In this document: positions 59,501 to 64,000 of the stretch, in pieces
How positions within the stretch are numbered: position 1 is the stretch's first letter
Layout: every line of letters begins with the position of its first letter
DNA from: Vibrio gallaecicus
GTDB taxonomy: Bacteria > Pseudomonadota > Gammaproteobacteria > Enterobacterales > Vibrionaceae
Length of the DNA: 64,000 nt
Assembly: GCF_024347495.1 (NCBI RefSeq)
Contig: NZ_AP025491.1
Location: 496,001 to 560,000, forward strand
Direction: 5' to 3'
Program-made: the position numbers and the translations under genes
The notes under the pieces: generated by a model
What the model was told of the DNA's origin: nothing
Database searches by the model: none
The model's input: only the letters and a program-made list of their open reading frames with translations

Positions 59501-59541
59501 CTGCCGCTTGGTCAAGTTTCGCTGTGTTTGGTAAGCCTTAA
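50599..59541 (+). CDS. Giant exported CHAT-protease protein with ankyrin, TPR, YD-like and propeller regions
   Basis: A 2,980-residue single frame. Residues 1-24 form a signal peptide ending AVHA. Ankyrin-like repeats fill about 30-330 (LHYHGANLEQEDEYGRTAMF, ILINSGANLN) and recur until about 810. TPR-like helical pairs span about 895-1460. A short YD-like beta segment (about 1565-1685) includes YDERGNLTLIKSANGNSVE. WD/Kelch-like or regulator-propeller blades run about 1880-2510 (ITSMLVLKNGDVLVGTQDGL, VDGQGRVFVATDLGV). A charged coiled coil (about 2541-2600) leads to the C-terminal CHAT domain. The catalytic pair is His2849 in HFATHG and Cys2891 in LSACESG. CHAT is a caspase-like clan CD protease domain known from TPR-CHAT (Csx29) and separase relatives. 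Here it is exported, which is unusual. Substrate and role are unknown. Confidence 0.9.
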   Translation: MLSWFRALLGGLLYVSLTITAVHAQWLDDLYGGNILSAEKAIIAGADVNAYDPTFETFPIFVALYSERIDSIEMLHYHGANLEQEDEYGRTAMFAALEKGDLLAAQVLQKLGASITPRESNGVTAFHYGVLSGRADIVEWVMSEGVDVNQAANDNWNVIDSIFMLEMEEVDPQIGELIHRAGLSSKTRSEEGYSLLDWAISCEHDDLALKLLVQGYTPYEVIEGTSLVDWAVDSSPAVANAILQLLIDDASGKQPYHDLNYTRYQQLRYSARLNNIDVFNDQFDPLLINEVDAFGNSLLQIATSYQSKEILGILINSGANLNIESEQLDSSINLAFYGSQPFAEFFTEQCIANDRSDEYIHLARNAIAFNFPNIFYELLPLIKPEELRELDLDMFSYEEDMLAIWVESALVHKNAQQGIRLLRQYLPNLEQDNLFIEAFKKTDVSTLNSLEHNEYLARLLAMDVDSLSESNQGSYQQNIAFLTENIEQKLSVEEINRLVENLLYGGHYSTVIDLLKVHQPQDPTYWLLSLFENKPEKDKQHLYDEIANQLVTSGAKLITDVTDESSPLILGFGHVSDVIWEGWLSQADLTKLTESDSASLIRTAIEKSNTVIAKLIEQKQLVYQPSWNELLWRAIDKKQYPLAFSLWSQGAYSESWDSFGTPLISKLYLSSNDFAFERWVAASPVAIKVLAFVPDHQGKTLLSYVLQNNDSELYQVLVDNGLQMSVEVVGEIAQYSSAKMVLEHLPKLSTSEQQFLLQKTITANNFELVNALLEHGVDPHQKNESRRNSFDLAIDQANPQIMALLDGYYQVPDAKSTSGELFDDPHVRYWSWLNNLGDYQTLISSVERNVLSGNPHPFARHIWLTVHDNQRVLPSSFDDVDEGLVNAMGVGFKAEFFATEGKWTEAIAEYENVTLTEQDLWLVNRISGHYIDHGVLEKAWDSLEQGIKISPNFWQLNWRYFDGDWVNNEAFRTRLKTLISDIRLEGSIAVDMGERILADRAIDDVNLREMKHKWLDKTYDSRLATSLSYFYSGRDFQERSLSLLQQAVSSYPFYSNVSKMHKNLATLGRHEQLAASALLRARWYSQLLDTWADKQQRYTASAYRQSGDKGRAYDIFSSIENPDSVLLALNRAALYMTDKHYAKVVRTLEPFLTSGELGEYEWRIYIQSLSYIGETALAIDAFKNAMSFISYPEARLYLEGIKQYHKANMPKQASELLELALKSHPTNVSLNQEYAKQLIKEHQADKAVELLNKISDVYPEDKSLLSALFNALVAQDTELSAKRHFFERAMQQAWNDTLLDLVADKSSDASKVWLALLESDPTNFNATLQMLEIEALKNDFYAALNWLNKAALIINSSSEKNDWIWNKTWLVNRQNKRFKLPKEDLQKHLKDWESYKDNFGYLVTYHRNAAEIYFAMDDFENAGKHIKLYSELYPDSTNVYTILVQNYHNHLPNSSVYGYGYQMVKRDPYSGGKINTFARNALYWGQGTDAIALKFLNDARSRGVKVSKKLEQKALSDLGDHLAGFLSYRFDRGISSSLRYVGWFDSMREEALSGEGNIVRQRNYNGLAEVEIVLPNGEVYLQRDDPKIGKPVYMSKGASYLEIAYDERGNLTLIKSANGNSVELIYDLNDNISLMITPEVEMSFQYNANNKPIEITTKGLGSLIVEYDSAGDIIRTYSEEGHKLALRITQSFQAMMSLVQSTQTAQREYRLPEINRQDDRIEKLEFDYRNAFYSDAPESTQAIFNSGLALATHLSENLTHNSSYASELLEVSYETFENYQADDKWSESVAQFVRFWFETQSKTRPLGLFEEELATVQSMRVWLNRHSNNSAIKAISDSINHIAFREIQEQSWRQNSILSNTGYWYRTSLPDIEGLDLDSSEITSMLVLKNGDVLVGTQDGLILKRDNFWSWFNYDGVSRQLIRSGDKPDSAMRMNVENIVQSNSGYIYIATQGGLFVSDSEDKVVRWNGIEDDLTSEFIAHVENDDNQIWVAIDNKILQLHESKRSASIVLELDFTIDEFKRLDDEHWLVLSGENLHLVAESDQPILITAGVEFYLWRTDESTLWWWDGKVLQSREYYAGELDNVNIIADTSTLPMSQRVIGFTELNVPELGRSPVVLTDKGLGVWHKQRFHLIELPYEELRGGLSVGPIAAASNSAGDWTLLTQEGVYDFALSRSSRFDSLGKTTDLRYIEEFGMTFAATGREIYAFFEEEESIEPIRFSGVNARVLRQTSSGDLITHDGRTVVKIEVGSSDTIELFDATSEHENRKIEDIFVDTDDSIWVVAGADLFHWNEGELEHFNYYIDPKRFPSRSNMLVKVFRDLQGDLYVVASDEGHLDHQGVYLDGGLLKLGEFGFERVKTSEKPNWFTLGYTPISNDKAIVSTGRSFLLDNKGKWRSFETAGDVSYKELHDRTQMLFLGRQGVKMGSDDAWLFPSAAGVVMYQKSGWLYPDRLNQLLIEDQSFGQYGARVVHAVSVDGQGRVFVATDLGVTLYNAGGLASLLSDHDMGTQVFLASNTDIQNEISSVFLDNIPKDSEQGKLISKYHSVEDEIELLEVELDSETDRENSVMTEIGKTENPNNKTAKQLQKELKRKERSRQRLLSNLERDHTALYQMLRVDPREISALNDKLNSEQLLVQFIPTPDKLLTQVVSKDGANVFEIAVKQSELNRHISIVNYGLRQQALTLNVEVENAPFEQVRGFIKSGPTGSKGEVIQSLSWLYDKLLRPIEGLLDDKQEIYITPAGPLNYVPFSALIRSNEPSLEYAIERYPLGILPSLYHFNLIADGEESLNDMALFVSDPDGSLPGARHEVQAIESIYSDESIVLEGEDASIEELESYAFDSQVIHFATHGILDSQDPADSFLLMANNQRLGVIDISMMDLQETDLVVLSACESGIGVKGLEYASMARAFAHAKVPTVVASYWQVNDAATSELMRIFYNELKTPNQNKFVALAKAQRAMIAKQGDLADPAAWSSFAVFGKP

Positions 59542-59568
59542 CATATATTCGATAAGCCTTAAAATATA
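59532..59568. repeat. 21-bp tandem duplication over the CHAT gene stop codon
   Basis: TAAGCCTTAACATATA and TAAGCCTTAAAATATA start 21 bases apart. The first copy contains the stop codon of the CHAT gene. Confidence 0.8.
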
Positions 59569-59600
59569 GATGAAAAGACTGAGAACGTCGTTTCATCTAT
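59566..59600. repeat. Inverted repeat after the CHAT gene
   Basis: ATAGATGAAA and TTTCATCTAT form a perfect 10-bp stem with a 15-base loop. No T run follows, so it may be a weak terminator or a processing site before the PPC-like gene. Confidence 0.6.
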
Positions 59601-59754
59601 CGCTACAAGGTAATATCTGGTCAATTATTGTTCAGAAGTGTGATGCTTCACTCACTGAATTATTCAAAGTGTTTCATTATTAAGTAGACATCATCGAGGC
59701 TACATCTCGATTTTGATTCTTTATTGAAGTACTTATTTAGGGAAGGACCTCTAT

Positions 59755-60423
59755 ATGAAACTGAAAGCGCTTACGTTACTTATCACCTCAAGCTTTGCCT
59801 GCATGGTTACAGCCGCCGATATGAATGTGAATCAAGAAGTAAAAGCTGCGAAAGACCCGCACATTGCAAATTTGTCTCTTGTCCAACAATTAGTGGATGT
59901 TGGTCTTGAACAAAAAGATCCATTGATACTGATGACTGCCGCGAAAATTTATGCAATGACACCGACTAAGGACATGAAGCGAACTAAAGAGTCTGAAGGT
60001 GGTGTCGATTCTAAAAAAACTACGGATATGACCGTTGATTTTGATAGCTTGCTTGATTATGCCAAAGAATATTCTGGGGATAATGAATCTTACTTAGCAA
60101 TGATCTCAGAAATTGAGAGTGTGAAGACGAGAGGTAGAACGAGTGGTCCTGCGATTTCTACTGACAGAATTGAAGCGGGAGCGACAGATACTTATTATAT
60201 TCGATATAGAGGTGACCGACTCGCTGAATTAATGATAATTGGTGACGGTGATACTGACCTCGATGTGTATGTCTATGATGAGAGAGGCAATAGCATCTGT
60301 AAGGATGATGATTACTCAGATCAAATGTATTGTAGCTGGGTGCCGGCATGGACTGGCGAGTTTGAAGTCAAAATAAAGAACCGTGGTAATGTTTACAACG
60401 TGTACGATATCTTGACCAATTAA
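59755..60423 (+). CDS. Small exported protein with C-terminal PPC-like beta-sandwich
   Basis: The 222-residue precursor has a signal peptide (residues 1-21, ending MVTAA) and a ribosome site GGAAGGAC. An N-terminal helical part (about 25-125) contains LVQQLVDVGLEQKDPLILMTAAKIY. The C-terminal domain (about 130-222) opens ISTDRIEAGATDTYYIRYRG and contains DGDTDLDVYVYDERGNSICKDDDYSD, the Asp-rich pattern of bacterial pre-peptidase C-terminal (PPC) domains that bind calcium and often accompany secreted proteases. Two Cys (Cys182, Cys193) may form a disulfide. It lies 213 bases after the CHAT gene on the same strand and may be its partner or substrate; this is an inference from position. Confidence 0.72.
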   Translation: MKLKALTLLITSSFACMVTAADMNVNQEVKAAKDPHIANLSLVQQLVDVGLEQKDPLILMTAAKIYAMTPTKDMKRTKESEGGVDSKKTTDMTVDFDSLLDYAKEYSGDNESYLAMISEIESVKTRGRTSGPAISTDRIEAGATDTYYIRYRGDRLAELMIIGDGDTDLDVYVYDERGNSICKDDDYSDQMYCSWVPAWTGEFEVKIKNRGNVYNVYDILTN

Positions 60424-60440
60424 GATAGCTTATAGCTTAA

Positions 60441-60469
60441 CCCCACCAATTCTGATTATGTTGGTGGGG
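60441..60469. terminator. Hairpin after the PPC-like gene
   Basis: CCCCACCAA and TTGGTGGGG form a GC-rich 9-bp stem around an 11-base loop, 18 bases after the stop. No T run follows. Confidence 0.65.
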
Positions 60470-60578
60470 ATCCCCTAATTTTACGGGTATCTTGGTTCAT
60501 TTAATGGTTGAATATTATAGTATCCACATACTGTTTCGACTCAGTATGCCTGTCTTTCGGTTTTCCAATCTACCTTTC

Positions 60579-60613
60579 TGCTTATTGCTTATTGCTTATT
60601 GCTTATTGCTTAT
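60579..60613. repeat. Heptamer tandem repeat (TGCTTAT)x5
   Basis: Five perfect copies. The fifth contains the stop codon (60610-60612) of the minus-strand hydrolase gene; the other four lie just downstream of it. Confidence 0.95.
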
Positions 60614-62199
60614 TGTGCTTCGCTATCAAGGAGCATCCAAAAGTGACCCGTTTGATTTTCTATAAGTTGCAGATCTCTTTCTTCTGGAGAAATGCCGCGT
60701 AAATGAGAAACAAGATCTTCTATGACCGGTAGCTTATTTGCATAGTAAGAGTGTGATTCAGGTATGCTCCAAGGAGCAGCATTTAATTCACTCGTGTCAA
60801 TGATATCAAAACCATCCACTAGGCTAACGGGCATTCCAAGTCTTTGAACTTGATTGACTTTTTCTGAAGCAAGTAAGGCTCCATCATTTTCAGAAGTGTA
60901 AATCGCCCAGTTATCAGCCAATGACATAATTCTTGGGGCTATCTGGTGCGTGAACCACTCGCTATCGACATCAGGCGCTGCAAGAATGACACTCTTAAAA
61001 ATCGACGGTTTCATTGTTGAGTCATTTACAGATTGCAAAGCCAGTTCATTCAAACCATTTAGAAGCACTTGATTACCCATACTGTGAGCAACAATGTGAA
61101 TGTTTGCATCACCGTGTTTAGACTTTAGCTCTGTCATAAATTGAGCAAAGTGGGTGGCACTCCACATTGCATCTTCTCTGTCTGAGGCGTAGTCGAGAAG
61201 CGATGCATTCGACGGCCATGAAAATAATATAGGGACTCCAGAAAACTTGAAATCATAAGCCATTTGAGCCGTTCGCTTTATTGCAGACTGAAAGGCAACG
61301 TTATAGCCATGTATGTAGACAATAATACTCTTCTCCCACTCACCAGTTGCAAGTTCGACAGGGAGTTCAGACCAAAATTGGTCTGGGCTATATTCTGTAA
61401 TGTCTTGAATAAGAATATGAGAGTCAGCTTGCTTAAGCCATTTTAGTGTGAGGAATGGCTGTTCAATTTCACCTTTCTTGTGGTCTCGAGGAATGGACAC
61501 ATCTGCTTTACCGACATGTAACGGCTTTTCTAGGTCACGCTTGCCATTGTAATACACGCTCTCATCTGTGAGTTCTGGCTGGCGAGTAGTCGCGTAGTAA
61601 ACGGTTTGAATGTGAAATTGATTGTCATTAATACTACGAGATGTAAATTTTGGTGATGACTCTAAATGATGGGCTAGCTCACCTATCGTTTCATACAGCT
61701 CTTCTGGTTGAGCCTTTTGAGCCGATTCAAAGGCCGTATGGTGTATTTGAGCAATTTGGTCAAATGATAGCCCAAGATCATTTACATAATGCGTTCTGGG
61801 GGAAAGATATATTGAAGAACCAACAAGGTCTCGGCTTGATTTTAGAGCAACCAACAGCGACTCAGTTAATTGCCTGCACTTTATAGCTATGACTGTGAAT
61901 GGCAGACCTCCCTGCTCATCTATCTTGAAATTACCTTCAGTATGCTCTGTTATCCATAAGACTGGATGATTACGACTATTTTGATTGTTTGCTGTGAAGG
62001 GGCTTGCGGAGCTTGCAATGGTAATTGGCTTTAACTGAGTGACGCCGAACATAGGTTGCAAGAAATCATGGCTTTGTGGACAAGTTTCATAAGCCGCTGC
62101 TAACACCAAGCTTGGTAACAAAAGAAGAGGAATAACGATAACTCTTAGGCTTAACCTTAGCGCATTAAAACTTAAACTTTTCTCTCTCGTGATAAGCAT
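60610..62199 (-). CDS. Exported alpha/beta hydrolase of the DUF900 type
   Basis: The 529-residue precursor begins with a signal-like hydrophobic stretch (RVIVIPLLLLPSLVLAAA, about residues 19-36). An N-terminal region of about 200 residues of unknown fold precedes VYYATTRQPE, the usual entry to DUF900 hydrolases. The alpha/beta hydrolase core follows, with the oxyanion segment YIHGYNVAF (about 296), PILFSWPSNASLLDYASDREDA and the nucleophile elbow AHSMGN with Ser373. APDVDSEWF supplies a candidate Asp and a later SHSY a candidate His. Family members are predicted esterases or lipases. It is convergent with the CHAT/PPC pair and divergent from the C14 caspase gene. A functional link with them is inferred from position and shared export. 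Confidence 0.82.
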   Translation of the reverse strand: MLITREKSLSFNALRLSLRVIVIPLLLLPSLVLAAAYETCPQSHDFLQPMFGVTQLKPITIASSASPFTANNQNSRNHPVLWITEHTEGNFKIDEQGGLPFTVIAIKCRQLTESLLVALKSSRDLVGSSIYLSPRTHYVNDLGLSFDQIAQIHHTAFESAQKAQPEELYETIGELAHHLESSPKFTSRSINDNQFHIQTVYYATTRQPELTDESVYYNGKRDLEKPLHVGKADVSIPRDHKKGEIEQPFLTLKWLKQADSHILIQDITEYSPDQFWSELPVELATGEWEKSIIVYIHGYNVAFQSAIKRTAQMAYDFKFSGVPILFSWPSNASLLDYASDREDAMWSATHFAQFMTELKSKHGDANIHIVAHSMGNQVLLNGLNELALQSVNDSTMKPSIFKSVILAAPDVDSEWFTHQIAPRIMSLADNWAIYTSENDGALLASEKVNQVQRLGMPVSLVDGFDIIDTSELNAAPWSIPESHSYYANKLPVIEDLVSHLRGISPEERDLQLIENQTGHFWMLLDSEAQ

Positions 62200-62405
62200 A
62201 ATAAGTCATTCCTTTGATTAGATAGCACAACTGTCGTGATGAATGATGTGTTTTCATAATTATAATAAGTGACGATCTACACTATGACTATACTGGTATT
62301 GAGTTATAAGAACCTAATTCGATGATTCAAAAATGGAAGTCATTGGAAATGAATATAGTTGGCATGGAGTCGAGCTAACTTTAAAGGCTTAAAAAGGAAG
62401 TGTTT

Positions 62406-64000
62406 ATGCGTCAGTTGTTCATTATATTTATCTCGTTGTTTTCACAAACAATAGCGGCGGCAACGAATCATGCTTTGATTGTTGGGGTGTCTGAATACCC
62501 TAATTTAGAACCTAGTTTATCTTTGAATGGACCTAAGTATGATGCGCTGAGAGTGCAAAGTATGCTCCTGCAGCAAGGAGTGGCAGAGAATAATATTGAA
62601 CTGTTAGCCGATGGTGTTGAAGGTTCAATACTACCAACTAAGCAGAATATCATTGATGCGATTTTTGCCATTGAGAAAGACCTATCAGAAGGGGACTTTG
62701 TCTACTTACACTTTTCTGGGCACGGTAGCCAGCAACCGGTAAAAGATTTGCAAGATAGTAATGATGCAATAGACGGTCTTGACGAGATTTTTCTACCTAG
62801 GGATGTGGCGAGTTGGTCGAAGGAAAGAGGAGAAGTGCCTAACAGTATCACTGATGATGAAATAAATATCTTAACGACTCGGCTTCGTAACAAAGGGGCG
62901 AATGTTTGGGTTGTCTTTGACTCGTGTCACTCTGGTACTATGACTAGAAGTATTACTGGTCAGAATGTTAGGTCGAGAAATGTGAGCCTCGATCAGTTAA
63001 AAGGCAGTGGATCAACTGAAAAACAAAGTATTACAAAAGTCGGCAATGATTTTAATCTTTCTCCAGTGACTCTTACGACTAATGCGGGGGCATTGATAAG
63101 CTTTGGAGCCGCACAAAGTAATGAAGAAGCGCCAGAAATGGACTTGTCATTTGGCGAGTCTAAATCACCACAAGGTCTGTTCACTTACACCTTAACCTCT
63201 CTAATCAGCCAAAACCCCAATTTGAGCTACAGGCAGCTTGCCCAAAGTGTTTTATCTGCTTACAACGGTTTCCCTTGGTACCGCACTACACCATTGTTCG
63301 AAGGGAAAGAGCTAGATACCCCAATCTTTCATCGATCTGGTGAAGTTCATGTTCGTTACCCCATGAAAAAAGCGAAAGGACAGTATTTTATTCAAGCTGG
63401 TCAAATTAATGGTTTCGAAAAAGGCGCGGTTGTCGAAGTGTTTGCAGATGTATCTGCCCGGGAACCATTAGCTGTGATGGAAATAACAAAGAGTGAATTA
63501 GCAACCAGTGAAGCGGTTTTACGCACTGGAGATGTCAATAAAAAGCGCGTCTTTGCACAGTTACAAAGTCCTGCCTATCCACCTGCAATAACGTTTAAAT
63601 GGCAAGAAAACCCGAATGAAGCATGGCAGAGTGCTTTGTCGAATCACCTGAAGAAAAATGACTTCCTAAATAGAACCATCGAATGGGTTGAGGAAGATAA
63701 AAGCGCAGATGTTTCAATCTATGTGGCTGATGATAGAGTTTACTTCTTTACCCTTGCGAATATTGAGCTTCCTTGTGAGCTAGAGAGTACTAAAGAAAAA
63801 GCGTGTCAGGCTTCTAATCCAGAGTCACAAGAAAGCTACCTTTCATTACCAATAGCAGAAAGTACCCCCTCAGATATATTGAATAATGGGTTAATTCGAT
63901 TGGTTCGTGCGCATAATTTGAAACGTTTATCGGCACAGTTGACTGGGAAGTCCAGTATTTTATCTGAAGTGTATCTTAATGAGGAGCCTGTCGAACTTGA
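62406..64000 (+). CDS. Exported C14 caspase-family peptidase (cut by window end)
   Basis: The frame is open from the ATG at 62406, preceded by AAAAAGGAAG, to the window end: 531 codons. After a signal peptide (residues 1-18, ending TIAAA) the caspase p20-like domain starts HALIVGVSEYPNLEP. The catalytic His106 is in LHFSGHGSQQ and Cys174 in VVFDSCHSGTM, the two signatures of metacaspase-like C14 peptidases. After about residue 300, a beta-rich region (YFIQAGQINGFEKGAVVEVF) resembles the C-terminal extensions of DUF4384-bearing bacterial caspases. It lies divergent from the hydrolase gene, 206 bases away. Its C-terminus is not visible, so total length is unknown. Confidence 0.88.
   Translation, partial: MRQLFIIFISLFSQTIAAATNHALIVGVSEYPNLEPSLSLNGPKYDALRVQSMLLQQGVAENNIELLADGVEGSILPTKQNIIDAIFAIEKDLSEGDFVYLHFSGHGSQQPVKDLQDSNDAIDGLDEIFLPRDVASWSKERGEVPNSITDDEINILTTRLRNKGANVWVVFDSCHSGTMTRSITGQNVRSRNVSLDQLKGSGSTEKQSITKVGNDFNLSPVTLTTNAGALISFGAAQSNEEAPEMDLSFGESKSPQGLFTYTLTSLISQNPNLSYRQLAQSVLSAYNGFPWYRTTPLFEGKELDTPIFHRSGEVHVRYPMKKAKGQYFIQAGQINGFEKGAVVEVFADVSAREPLAVMEITKSELATSEAVLRTGDVNKKRVFAQLQSPAYPPAITFKWQENPNEAWQSALSNHLKKNDFLNRTIEWVEEDKSADVSIYVADDRVYFFTLANIELPCELESTKEKACQASNPESQESYLSLPIAESTPSDILNNGLIRLVRAHNLKRLSAQLTGKSSILSEVYLNEEPVEL

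Overview
The window looks like chromosomal DNA of a member of the Vibrionaceae, most likely Aliivibrio or a close relative. Four things point there: the AT-rich composition; a napFDABC operon followed by the 45-residue TIGR02808 protein, which is known next to nap genes in Vibrio and Photobacterium; the norR-hmp divergent pair; and the style of the intergenic terminators and short tandem repeats. No rRNA, tRNA, CRISPR array or intact insertion sequence was seen. The genus is an inference; the gene families are read from the sequence.

Positions 1-24,900 are mostly core functions. They begin with a NemR-like electrophile-responsive regulator that appears to control a CurA-type reductase and a glutathione S-transferase through two identical operators. 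Next come envelope-folding proteins (FKBP isomerase, DsbA-like lipoprotein, OmpA-like lipoprotein, anchored glutaredoxin). NorR and flavohaemoglobin follow for nitric oxide detoxification, with a readable sigma-54/NorR promoter. After these are a CHASE4 sensor, a TDT transporter, a COG0523 GTPase, RhlE and a LysE-type exporter. The periplasmic nitrate reductase operon then faces its two-component system narQP, with a 7-2-7 NarP-type site between them. Nitrate respiration, NO removal and the anaerobic dicarboxylate carrier DcuC further on form one low-oxygen theme.

Positions 24,900-36,600 carry a chemoreceptor, dcuC, a diguanylate cyclase, two secreted lipoproteins (a nuclease/phosphatase-fold protein and an unrecognised HExxH putative peptidase with an in-frame 9-bp repeat), an acyl desaturase behind a FabR-like palindrome, a GNAT acetyltransferase and the ribosome-assembly GTPase RbgA.

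Positions 37,300-48,900 form an iron-regulated block with three Fur-box-like sites. It encodes a TonB-dependent receptor, two half-size ABC transporters of the YbtP/YbtQ type, a PchR/YbtA-like AraC regulator, and an MMPL/RND exporter with a LolA-like periplasmic protein and an outer-membrane barrel protein. No siderophore biosynthesis gene is present. A decayed C-terminal piece of a c-type cytochrome gene lies on the left of the block, and an intact dihaem cytochrome gene lies on the right.

Positions 50,500-64,000 are the most unusual part. They encode a 2,980-residue exported protein (ankyrin-like repeats, TPR-like repeats, a short YD-like beta segment, a beta-propeller region, a coiled coil and a C-terminal CHAT protease domain). 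Next to it are a small exported PPC-like protein, an exported alpha/beta hydrolase of the DUF900 type, and an exported C14 caspase-family protein cut by the window end. Two clan CD cysteine protease domains, a lipase-like hydrolase and a beta-sandwich protein, all with export signals, look like an uncharacterised envelope or extracellular proteolytic module.
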